Shown: positions 1 to 6,448, counted from the first letter of the stretch. The stretch is DNA of 6,566 nt from a candidate division FCPU426 bacterium (GCA_003167475.1 PMTB01000192.1:7656-14221), one strand, 5' to 3'. Notes: a model not told the origin generated them from the letters alone. Program-made: numbers and translations.

Positions 1-50
1 GCAATCTCTGTTCCACGATAAGCATTTTTAGATATCTGTATTGATTGTTA

Positions 51-66
51 CCGCGGCGCTCCGCGG
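51..66. repeat. Short GC-rich hairpin CCGCGG-CGCT-CCGCGG
   Basis: Two CCGCGG blocks (51-56 and 61-66), each self-complementary, flank the tetraloop CGCT and can form a six-pair stem. The following GGGCTTTGATTT has no uninterrupted T-run, so this is a poor intrinsic terminator for any gene to the left. On the - strand the flank reads AAAGCCCGCGG, and AAAGCCCGCG recurs at 2253-2262, which suggests the same family of GC-rich repeat fragments. The role is unknown. Confidence 0.4.
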
Positions 67-79
67 GCTTTGATTTAGA

Positions 80-160
80 CCAGATTGCCATGTACCACTC
101 GCGTAAGCTCGGGTACATGGTGGACTTTCGTCGCGGAAGGACTCGCTCCTCGCAATGACG
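80..160 (-). repeat. Dispersed palindromic repeat, TCATTGCGAGGAGCG...GGCAATCT type
   Basis: Read on the - strand, this stretch begins CGTCATTGCGAGGAGCGAG and ends GGTACATGGCAATCTGG. I recognise these two ends as the conserved termini of a short non-coding repeat scattered through many bacterial genomes (general form TCATTGCGAGGAGCGAAGCG...GTGGCAATCT). Between them lies a perfect nine-base inverted repeat, CCATGTACC at 88-96 and GGTACATGG at 112-120, with a 15-nt loop. The element lies immediately upstream of the ribosome-binding site of the glycoside hydrolase gene, so it is probably transcribed in that gene's leader. Recognition is from memory of the motif. A genome-wide copy count would settle it. 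Confidence 0.65.
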
Positions 161-166
161 ATAAAA

Positions 167-172
167 AAGGAG
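167..172 (+). promoter_or_regulatory. Shine-Dalgarno AAGGAG that fixes the start of the glycoside hydrolase
   Basis: AAGGAG lies five nucleotides before the ATG at 178. The reading frame remains open upstream to a TTG at 85, but that TTG has no comparable site and lies inside a repeat. The ATG at 178 also begins directly with a signal peptide, so this site decides the start. Confidence 0.85.
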
Positions 173-177
173 AACAC

Positions 178-2163
178 ATGCGTTTAAAATCTGTTTTAGT
201 TCTGTTCCTGTTCTTGTCCGCCTCCGTCTGCCTTGCCGACGTCACACCAACCACCATCGACATCAACGCGGCTGTCACTGTCAACACTTTCAGGCCTTTC
301 AACATTTTCGGCAACAATGTCAACGGTTGGTCCAATCCCGTGCCTTTAAAGGACAAGATCCAGGGCGCGGGCAACTTTATCCTGCGCTATCCCGCGGGCT
401 CATGGGGGGACTCTTTTTTTTGGAACGGAAGCGGGGATTATGACGCTGCCGGCAACTGGGTGGCGAGCGAAACCGAGTACACCAACAGCAAAATGATAAA
501 GGATAACGGCATGCTTTACGACGCCGCAAAGATAATCGACGGCAAGGACGAAACTGCCTGGCGCTCAAACGCTGATACGGACTTCCCTAAAGCGCAGTGG
601 GTTTATGTTGACCTTAAAAACAAGAGGATGCCCGACAAAATCGTCATAACATGGGGCGATAAAACCAATAAGGAATATCCCTACGCAAAAAAGTTTTCCG
701 TGCAGTATTGGGACACGAAGGAGCCGAGACAGTGGATGCCCTACGGCGCCCCAAGCAATGCCTGGCTCGATACCACCGCAAAAAACCTGACAAGCACCGG
801 CGGGACGCAGGAAATATCCTTTGAACCGGTTGAAGCGCAGTATGTGCGTATTTTAATGACGGAAAGTTCAGCAGGCAGGAACGGGACATATTCAGTAGCT
901 TCGTTTAAGGTATATGAGGAAGGCAAGGAATGGGAGATAAAGGACAACAACTCCGTAGTAGCTTCGTCGTGTAATTCCGCCTGCGAACTCGGTGACAGGC
1001 AGATATTCGGGTTTGATGATTACATGAAATTCATGAAATCGTTCGAGCCGAAAGCGGAGCCGCTTATTATAGTAAATGTCGGCAGCGGCACGCCGCAACT
1101 CGCGGCTTCATGGGTTAAGTACGCCAATATCACAAAAAAGTACGGCGTCAAGTATTGGGAAATGGGCAACGAGAACGGAGGCCAGTGGGAAACCGGCGGC
1201 CCCATGAACTATTATGATTACACGAGGAAGTTCATAAAATTTTACGAGGCTATGAAAGCTGTTGATCCTTCCATCACGATAATAGCCCAGGGGCAGTTTG
1301 ACGGCAACTCGCAGAACTTTGACGGCGTGCCGCATATAAAGGCCATCGCCGACAGGCTGGCAAAAGAGAAAAAGGTCAAGTACTTGGCCGGCGGGATCGT
1401 AACGCACCAGTACCCTATGTGGGGAGCGACTGTGGATGCAGTGCTCGCGTCGCCGGAAAAGAACTTTGACGATATGGACAAAGCCATAAAGGAACAGCTT
1501 AAGGCGTACCCGGAACTGGCAAATATACCCGTATGGATAACCGAGTTCAACTCGGAGGGCAACCTGAAACCCAGGAACATGTCGACCCGCCTTGACAACG
1601 CGCTCTTTATCACGAATTATCTCGGCGAGTTCATAAAGCATTTTGGAAGCAACGGACATACTAACATGTGGGATGCTATAAACGGCGGCGATGCATTAAC
1701 AAACGTAAACGGCGGAGACCACGGCTACCTGCAGGCTGATGACGGCCCGTACAAAAACCAGGAAAGGGCCACATACTGGGCCATGAAGATGCTGACGAAT
1801 TACTGGTCCAAAAGCGGGGATTTGGAAGTGCACAAACTGGTGGACACGAAATCATCGGAGAAATTTCTGGCCGCGTATACGGATCTAAAACCGGACGGCA
1901 GCCTTTCGGTAATAGTGGTTAATAAAGACCCCAAGGAGCCATATAAAACAACAGTCAGCGTGGCAGGTTATAAACCGGCCGCGGATGCGAAAGTCTACAG
2001 TTTTGACAAGTCAAACTACGACTGGAAAACAGACAATGCCCCATACCACGCGGACCCGGACAACGCGCCGTCGGAAACAACGATAGGAAACGCCGGGGCG
2101 AAGTTCGAGTACACGTTCCAGCCGTATTCGATAACGGTGATAAGCATGAAGAAGGCGGAATAG
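178..2163 (+). CDS. Secreted clan GH-A-like glycoside hydrolase with embedded F5/8 type C (discoidin) domain
   Basis: The 661-residue product starts with a Sec signal peptide (residues 1-20, hydrophobic core LVLFLFL, probable cleavage after VCLA). The mature N-terminus contains NIFGNNVNGW and the barrel strand ILRYPAGSWGDSFFWN (about 67-83), as in arabinofuranosidase- and GH44-like TIM barrels. Residues about 105-248 form a discoidin-type beta-sandwich (IDGKDETAWRS, WVYVDLKNKR, YVRILMTE), inserted into the barrel before the next barrel helix (FGFDDYMKFM, about 277-286). The barrel resumes with PLIIVNVGSGTP and KYWEMGNENGG; Glu332 in the N-E pair is the expected acid/base, and Glu456 in PVWITEFNSEG is the expected nucleophile. 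A C-terminal beta-sandwich (about 550-661) follows. It should act outside the cytoplasm with a retaining mechanism on a polysaccharide or oligosaccharide. The exact family (GH39, 44, 51, 79 or unassigned) and substrate cannot be fixed by eye. It lies 142 nt upstream of a same-strand esterase gene and is possibly co-transcribed with it. Confidence 0.85.
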   Translation: MRLKSVLVLFLFLSASVCLADVTPTTIDINAAVTVNTFRPFNIFGNNVNGWSNPVPLKDKIQGAGNFILRYPAGSWGDSFFWNGSGDYDAAGNWVASETEYTNSKMIKDNGMLYDAAKIIDGKDETAWRSNADTDFPKAQWVYVDLKNKRMPDKIVITWGDKTNKEYPYAKKFSVQYWDTKEPRQWMPYGAPSNAWLDTTAKNLTSTGGTQEISFEPVEAQYVRILMTESSAGRNGTYSVASFKVYEEGKEWEIKDNNSVVASSCNSACELGDRQIFGFDDYMKFMKSFEPKAEPLIIVNVGSGTPQLAASWVKYANITKKYGVKYWEMGNENGGQWETGGPMNYYDYTRKFIKFYEAMKAVDPSITIIAQGQFDGNSQNFDGVPHIKAIADRLAKEKKVKYLAGGIVTHQYPMWGATVDAVLASPEKNFDDMDKAIKEQLKAYPELANIPVWITEFNSEGNLKPRNMSTRLDNALFITNYLGEFIKHFGSNGHTNMWDAINGGDALTNVNGGDHGYLQADDGPYKNQERATYWAMKMLTNYWSKSGDLEVHKLVDTKSSEKFLAAYTDLKPDGSLSVIVVNKDPKEPYKTTVSVAGYKPAADAKVYSFDKSNYDWKTDNAPYHADPDNAPSETTIGNAGAKFEYTFQPYSITVISMKKAE

Positions 2164-2200
2164 ACGGGAGATTTGGCCCATGGCGTTAGCCTCACGGCAG

Positions 2201-2235
2201 CGTACGGAACGCATATATGCGTTCCGCCGCAGGCC
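2201..2235 (+). repeat. Palindromic repeat, copy A (uninterrupted)
   Basis: The unit is CGTACGGAACGCATAT joined directly to ATGCGTTCCGCCGCAGGCC. The same 35 bases occur at 4494-4548, where 20 extra bases are placed between the two halves. The two occurrences in separate intergenic gaps show this is a dispersed element and not a private hairpin of one gene. Confidence 0.8.
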
Positions 2236-2289
2236 TTTGATCCCGCGGGCATAAAGCCCGCGACGGAATGCATATATGCATTCCGTACG
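2201..2289. repeat. Composite 89-bp inverted-repeat element before the esterase gene
   Basis: The outer 20-base arms (2201-2220 and 2270-2289) are complementary at 19 of 20 positions, beginning CGTACGGAA and ending TTCCGTACG. Each arm is also part of its own local palindrome: GGAACGCATATATGCGTTCC at 2206-2225, and a perfect 24-base palindrome at 2263-2286 centred on ATATAT. Between them is a hairpin CGCGGGC-ATAAA-GCCCGCG (2244-2262), a motif style common as a dispersed bacterial repeat. The RNA could therefore fold either as three adjacent hairpins or as one long stem. It fills most of the gap between the two enzyme genes and stops six bases short of the downstream Shine-Dalgarno. There is no T-run, so it is not a classical terminator. 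Confidence 0.75.
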
Positions 2290-2294
2290 AAGAC

Positions 2295-2300
2295 AAGGAG
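2295..2300 (+). promoter_or_regulatory. Shine-Dalgarno AAGGAG that fixes the start of the esterase
   Basis: AAGGAG sits five nucleotides before the ATG at 2306, the same spacing as for the upstream hydrolase gene. An in-frame ATG at 2276 exists but lies inside a palindrome, lacks a site of this kind and would put the residues MHSVRRQGVV in front of an otherwise standard signal peptide. Confidence 0.85.
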
Positions 2301-2305
2301 TTGTT

Positions 2306-4276
2306 ATGGATACTTTTAAAATGCAATTAATCTTTGTTGTATTTTTACTTTTATGTTCTTCTTTTGTATTTGCCGGCAACACCGCTATCAAGCTCTCAAT
2401 CTACCCTGCCTTCGGAGACCACATGGTCCTTCAGCGGGATATGGACATTGAAATATCCGGTCTTGTAACCCCGGGTAAAATCGTGACCGTCGAATTCGCC
2501 GGGCAGACCTCGTCGGCGAAAGCCGATAAGAACGGCGAATGGAAAGCCGCGCTTAAGCCGATTCCCGCGGGAGGCCCTTTTGATTTAAAAGCAGTTTCAG
2601 GAACTGAAACCCTGGCCTTAACCGACATCCTCGTGGGCGATGTCTGGTTCTGCTCGGGCCAGTCCAATATGGAAATGATGCTGCAGGAAACAACTGAAGG
2701 AAAAGAGGAACTTAAGAACTTTCCGCTCCAGCCTAATATGCGCCTTTTCAAGCAGGGGCAGAGGCCTGCGGCAAAACCCATAAAGGAAGTGGCCGGCTCA
2801 TGGACGGCATGCGACGCGCAGAACGCGCAATATTTTTCCGCTGTCGGATATTTCTTCGGCAAGAAACTTCAGTCCGAACTTAATGTTCCCATGGGGCTGA
2901 TCGATTCCTCATGGGGCGGCACGTCTATAGAGATATGGACCGACGCGAAACTCATACAGGCAAACCCGGTCACGGCCCCTATATTCCAGCGCTGGAAAGA
3001 CAACCCCAAGATGGACTGGAAAGCATGGAACAACGGGTCAGGAATGGATTATGAATTACAGTTGGCAAACGTGCACTTCATATCATGGAAGGGAAAAACA
3101 GACCCGATAACCGTAAAGTTATCAAAAGACGACAAAGGCGCGCTCGGCGGCCAGTGGGACCCGTGGGCAAAACCAGGTTCTACATCCGCGTTTATAAACA
3201 GCGTTGATAAGACGCAGGGGTTGACCGGCACTTTAAAGGGCAGGATAATGCTGGGCGCGTGGGGCGGAGCCGGAGTATTGCTCAAAAACGGCGAGGAAGC
3301 CGACCTTACGCCTTATGACGCGGTCGAGTTCGACGCCAGGGGCAAAGGAAAATTCTCTGTATCGCTCGCGCAGAACAGCATAAAGGATTTCAATTATTAT
3401 ACGTCGGAGGAATTCGAAGCGGAAAAAGAATGGACAAATTACCGCTACACATTCAACACCTTCCACCAGGGTTCATGGGGCACGAAAGCGCCCTTTACCC
3501 AGCACGACATGACCAAACTGCAGTTCAACGTGATTTCCACGACGCTGGAAATGCCGTCGTCATTATACAACGGCATGGTAAGCCCATTCACGGCAGCCAA
3601 GATAAAAGGCGTTATCTGGTACCAGGGCGAGGCAAACGTGGACCGCGCCTACCAGTACAGGACACTCATGCCCATGATGATAACCAACTGGCGCGAAGCG
3701 TGGAAGGAAAAAGACATGCCGTTCTACATGGTGCAGCTGGTTAATTTTATGCCCCGCAGAACCGAACCAACGGAAAGCGTGTGGGCAGAACTGCGCGAGG
3801 CGCAATTAAAGACACTCAACCTGCCGGACATAGGCGTAATATCGGCGATTGATTTAGGTGAAGAAAAAGACATACACCCGAAACTGAAAAAGCCAATAAG
3901 CGACAGGCTGGCAACAGCCGCTATGGCCGCGACATACGGCAAAGACATAACCCCGATAGGCCCGCTGTATGATACGGCTGTTTTTAACGACAATATGGCG
4001 GTTATCAAGTTTAAATACACAGGCAAGGGCCTGGTTGCAAAAGACGGCGAGCTCAAAGGTTTTTCCATAGCCGGCGATGATAAGGTTTTCAAATGGGCCG
4101 AAGCCAAGATCGAAGGAAATAACGTGGTCGTCTGGAACGACGAAGTAAAGCAACCCAAAGCGGTCCGCTACGCCTGGGCCGACAACCCAGAGTGCAATTT
4201 GTACAGCGAGGACGGGCTGGCAGCGTTCCCGTTCAGGACGGATGATTGGAAGGGTCTGACTGACGAAAAATATTAA
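2306..4276 (+). CDS. Secreted sialate O-acetylesterase-family (SGNH) carbohydrate acetylesterase with inserted beta-sandwich domain
   Basis: The 656-residue product has a signal peptide (1-23, cleavage after FVFA). Next comes the N-terminal beta-sandwich typical of this family (FGDHMVLQRD at 36-45, through about 108). The SGNH esterase begins at VGDVWFCSGQSNM, with nucleophile Ser120. It continues with GLIDSSWGGTSIEIWT (197-212), GVIWYQGEANVDRAYQYR (435-452) and DIHPKLKKPISDRLA, where Asp522 and His524 complete the triad. All catalytic residues are present. About 165 residues (247-412) interrupt the esterase between the second and third conserved blocks. Their pattern (VEFDARGKGKFSVSLAQ, WTNYRYTFNTF, MTKLQFNV) resembles CBM11/CIA30-like jelly rolls. 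The family removes O-acetyl groups from sugars. Next to a glycoside hydrolase, a plant-polysaccharide acetylesterase is more likely than a sialic-acid enzyme. From memory, the CE20 xyloglucan acetylesterase type also has a domain interrupting its SGNH fold, so CE20-like is my best guess; CE6-like is the alternative. Confidence 0.88.
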   Translation: MDTFKMQLIFVVFLLLCSSFVFAGNTAIKLSIYPAFGDHMVLQRDMDIEISGLVTPGKIVTVEFAGQTSSAKADKNGEWKAALKPIPAGGPFDLKAVSGTETLALTDILVGDVWFCSGQSNMEMMLQETTEGKEELKNFPLQPNMRLFKQGQRPAAKPIKEVAGSWTACDAQNAQYFSAVGYFFGKKLQSELNVPMGLIDSSWGGTSIEIWTDAKLIQANPVTAPIFQRWKDNPKMDWKAWNNGSGMDYELQLANVHFISWKGKTDPITVKLSKDDKGALGGQWDPWAKPGSTSAFINSVDKTQGLTGTLKGRIMLGAWGGAGVLLKNGEEADLTPYDAVEFDARGKGKFSVSLAQNSIKDFNYYTSEEFEAEKEWTNYRYTFNTFHQGSWGTKAPFTQHDMTKLQFNVISTTLEMPSSLYNGMVSPFTAAKIKGVIWYQGEANVDRAYQYRTLMPMMITNWREAWKEKDMPFYMVQLVNFMPRRTEPTESVWAELREAQLKTLNLPDIGVISAIDLGEEKDIHPKLKKPISDRLATAAMAATYGKDITPIGPLYDTAVFNDNMAVIKFKYTGKGLVAKDGELKGFSIAGDDKVFKWAEAKIEGNNVVVWNDEVKQPKAVRYAWADNPECNLYSEDGLAAFPFRTDDWKGLTDEKY

Positions 4277-4287
4277 TGTACTTGTAG

Positions 4288-4309
4288 GGGCGGACCTATG
4301 TGTCCGCCC
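4288..4309. repeat. GC-rich hairpin repeat GGGCGGAC...GTCCGCCC
   Basis: A perfect eight-base inverted repeat (4288-4295 and 4302-4309) with loop CTATGT lies 11 nt after the esterase stop codon, preceded by TGTAG. The form GTAGGGGCGGAC...GTCCGCCC matches a short dispersed repeat style I know from many environmental bacterial genomes. It could act as a transcript 3'-end hairpin, but no T-run follows on either strand, so I do not call it a rho-independent terminator. Confidence 0.6.
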
Positions 4310-4337
4310 GCTGAGGGATTTGTTTGAAGATATCGCA

Positions 4338-4462
4338 GCAACCCATGGCTGCATAAGACAGGCATACCGCGGTTTATTGCGCATTGACGGTTATAATATT
4401 TTTAAAATTAATGTGGTCAGGGCTCCATAAACCGCAGTATGCCTGTCTTATGCCATGGTTGC
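4338..4462. repeat. 125-bp long inverted repeat with AT-rich centre (MITE-like)
   Basis: The left arm 4338-4377 (40 nt) and right arm 4427-4462 (36 nt) are complementary over 35 of 36 aligned positions, with one C/A mismatch and two small bulges (1 and 3 nt) in the left arm. The longest unbroken pairings are CATAAGACAGGCATAC (16 bp) and GCGGTTTAT (9 bp). The 49-nt centre is AT-rich and contains TATAATATTTTTAAAATTAAT-type sequence. The element lies between two convergent genes and encodes no convincing protein; both arms give only the shadow peptide YACLM. It may be a miniature non-autonomous mobile element or a transcribed hairpin protecting or ending both mRNAs. A possible ATCG duplication near both ends is too weak to count as a target-site duplication. 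Confidence 0.75.
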
Positions 4463-4493
4463 AATCGGATGCGCGACCGAAGGGTTTTAGGTG

Positions 4494-4548
4494 CGTACGG
4501 AACGCATATCCAGCTTCGCAGGACTTCGTATGCGTTCCGCCGCAGGCC
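4494..4548 (+). repeat. Palindromic repeat, copy B (split by 20 nt at its centre)
   Basis: CGTACGGAACGCATAT (4494-4509) and ATGCGTTCCGCCGCAGGCC (4530-4548) are identical to the two halves of the element at 2201-2235. Here 20 bases (4510-4529) separate them at the exact centre. The stem CGGAACGCATA (4498-4508) pairs with TATGCGTTCCG (4529-4539). The element ends 19 nt beyond the stop of the - strand outer-membrane gene, so it could form the 3' end of that transcript, although no T-run follows in that direction. Confidence 0.75.
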
Positions 4549-4567
4549 CGTCAACCAACGCAGCTTT

Positions 4568-6445
4568 TTACAGGTAATACTTGAAATCCATTATGATGTA
4601 AACATCCCCGGAAGACATTGACGCGTATCCCGTGGGCATCGGCGACACCCCGTTGATGAGGTACCTCAGCGCGATATTGCCCTCAAATTTATCTTTGCTA
4701 TATCCCATGCCTATATTCAAACCGGTCGCGTTAGTCGCGGGGTTGTCGGCAGTTCCGGAAGCAACAGGCGCGGCGCCGTTCATGGCAATCGTAATACTTC
4801 CGGCCGAGTAGTCAAAACCCAGCCTGGCTTTCAGGCTGTCGCTAACAACGTATTCCGCGCCAAGCAGGACCTTCCATCCGCCGATGTTGAAAACAGCCGG
4901 ATAATCCCCGGCCTGGGTGTAACTGCCGTTTTGAAAACTGAGCTCAAGAGGTATTATAAACTTCGAGATTTTCAGGGAAGCTCCAAAAGTGGCGTCAAAT
5001 ATTCCGATATGTATCTTTTCCGGATTTGTGTCGTTCGCAAATTTCAGGAAGTCCAATCCAAGAGAGGTGTAGCCCAATTTGATTGACGGGGTAAAGGCTC
5101 CTATGTAACCCCTGGCCTTTGCCGATACAACCGCTTCGAGCCCGTTTTTGGCCGTGTCATAAGCTTCGAAGGAGTCGGATACGGTTGTCTGATTGGTTGT
5201 CTTATCCGTGTATGAATTTGTTCCCGAAAGTTTTGCGCCAATCCCGGGGGCCAGTCTTAAGCTTATGTCAGCGTCGAGCTTTCCAGGCATGACAAAGCCG
5301 GATGCCAGGGCTATGTCAAAAGCCGAGATATCCACTTTCATCGTGTCAATAGTTTTGGACGCGGGAGTATCCTGCGTATCCACCAAGGTGATAGTATTGA
5401 ATAAATTATATATGCCGCCGGCGGCCTGCAGGAAGGGCTGTATCGTTGAGAGAGAAGAAGGCAGTGAAATGTCCAGCCCGGAAAGAAGGCCGGTTTTATT
5501 CCCGAGAGACAGCCCGAAATAAAGGTTGTTTTCCTTTACCGGCATCAGGTAAGTGCCTGAGAACAGATACTCGATCTTTGAGGTGTTGATATCGGTTTTC
5601 TCGCTTGAATCAGCGCTGCTCATGCCGGAGTTTAATGTGGCATAACCCAGGGAAATGCCGGCTGAAAGGTTGGGCATGATCCTGTGCGCGTATTCGGCCT
5701 CAAAGGCATAGTTGTAGGCCGAAGAATTTGTCTGTGTCGTATTCCCGAGCGCGTCGCCGGTCTTAACGCTGCCCGGAGCCATGCTGAAATAAGGCCTTAT
5801 TATAAGGACCCCGTCAGGGCTGAGCCAGCGGGTAACGCCATTCTCGGATTCCTGCAGAAAATTAAGCGCAGGCACGGTTGAGGAATTTTTCGAATACTGC
5901 GCCAAAGCGCCGCTTTGAACGCTGCTGCCTGAAGGAAACGACAGCGAAGGCTCCACGTTTACAAAATCCCTGCGGTCCCTGAAAGCGTAAAAGGATGTAA
6001 AACCCTCGGAGTAAAGGTCTACTATTGAGGTTATGTCCGGCACTGAAATCGAGGGATTCCCCATGGCATACATTCTGGCCACCCCGCCTTCATACATATT
6101 GCTTTTGCCGGCGGCAGCGGCTCTATTTTGCGGGGCGGATTCCAGGTTATGGATATAAGCATATAATTTAGCGTTTTTCGAAATGGCGTATGCCTTTTTA
6201 AGATATTTAAGCGCGTTGGCCCTGTCCTTAATAGCCAAATAGCTGTACCCGGCATAAACCGCGGCATTGGCGTTTTTGGGATTTAATTCCACCGCCTTAC
6301 TGAAGGATTCCGCGGCCTTGGCAAAGAGTTTTTGCGAATAAAAAGCGGCCCCGTCCTTTAAGTATTTTTTTTCCGATGAAGACTGCGCTGAAAACAGGGA
6401 AGCGGAAATTAAGGCGAATACGGCAAGCAGAATAAGTTTTTTCAT
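4568..6445 (-). CDS. TPR-containing outer-membrane beta-barrel protein
   Basis: The 625-residue product starts with the signal peptide MKKLILLAVFALISASLFSA (cleavage near residue 20). Residues about 24-92 form two TPR-like helical pairs (AAESFSKAVELNPKN and ALKYLKKAYAISKN), followed by an Ala/Asn-rich linker (about 103-115). From about residue 130 to the end the sequence is alternating amphipathic strands with Gly/Ser/Asn turns, as in a bacterial outer-membrane barrel (YAFEAEYAHRI, LSAGISLGYATL, YLFSGTYLMPV, AEYVVSDSLKARLGFDYSAG). The last strand is VYIIMDFKYYL; it ends in Leu instead of the usual Phe. The architecture suggests a periplasmic TPR platform tethered to a barrel. I recognise no specific family; PorV- or FadL-like barrels are possible relatives, and transport or surface assembly would be guesses. 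It is convergent with the esterase gene and has its own upstream promoter, so it is probably regulated independently. Confidence 0.78.
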   Translation of the reverse strand: MKKLILLAVFALISASLFSAQSSSEKKYLKDGAAFYSQKLFAKAAESFSKAVELNPKNANAAVYAGYSYLAIKDRANALKYLKKAYAISKNAKLYAYIHNLESAPQNRAAAAGKSNMYEGGVARMYAMGNPSISVPDITSIVDLYSEGFTSFYAFRDRRDFVNVEPSLSFPSGSSVQSGALAQYSKNSSTVPALNFLQESENGVTRWLSPDGVLIIRPYFSMAPGSVKTGDALGNTTQTNSSAYNYAFEAEYAHRIMPNLSAGISLGYATLNSGMSSADSSEKTDINTSKIEYLFSGTYLMPVKENNLYFGLSLGNKTGLLSGLDISLPSSLSTIQPFLQAAGGIYNLFNTITLVDTQDTPASKTIDTMKVDISAFDIALASGFVMPGKLDADISLRLAPGIGAKLSGTNSYTDKTTNQTTVSDSFEAYDTAKNGLEAVVSAKARGYIGAFTPSIKLGYTSLGLDFLKFANDTNPEKIHIGIFDATFGASLKISKFIIPLELSFQNGSYTQAGDYPAVFNIGGWKVLLGAEYVVSDSLKARLGFDYSAGSITIAMNGAAPVASGTADNPATNATGLNIGMGYSKDKFEGNIALRYLINGVSPMPTGYASMSSGDVYIIMDFKYYL

Positions 6446-6448
6446 TGT

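Noticed and set aside
85..177. TTG start giving a 31-residue N-terminal extension of the glycoside hydrolase
   Set aside because: It lies inside a dispersed repeat, lacks a ribosome-binding site, and the ATG at 178 has AAGGAG at good spacing and begins a normal signal peptide.
1108..1659. 183-codon open frame on the - strand inside the hydrolase gene
   Set aside because: It is fully antisense to the conserved catalytic region, its product shows no recognisable domain, and its composition reflects the opposite-strand gene.
2276..2305. Upstream ATG for the esterase
   Set aside because: It falls within a palindrome (ATGCAT), has no Shine-Dalgarno, and would place ten charged or polar residues before the signal peptide; the ATG at 2306 has a strong site.
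4288..4309. Rho-independent terminator for the esterase gene
   Set aside because: The stem is strong but no T-run follows on either strand, and the sequence looks like a dispersed repeat; termination by it is possible but unsupported.
3854..4384. 176-codon open frame on the - strand at the end of the esterase gene
   Set aside because: It is antisense to the conserved DIHPKLKKP region and begins inside the 125-bp inverted repeat; nothing in the product is familiar.
4384..4397. TTGACG and TATAAT as a promoter within the long inverted repeat
   Set aside because: The two boxes are only two bases apart, so they cannot form a -35/-10 pair; TATAAT here is best explained by the AT-rich loop.
2201..4548. 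CRISPR array or direct-repeat array
   Set aside because: The shared repeat occurs only twice, more than 2 kb apart, with genes between; there is no regular spacer structure and no cas gene.
4384..4621. Two small overlapping + strand open frames in the convergent gap
   Set aside because: They run through the palindromic repeats and the 3' end of the - strand gene, have no good ribosome-binding site, and read like translated repeat sequence.
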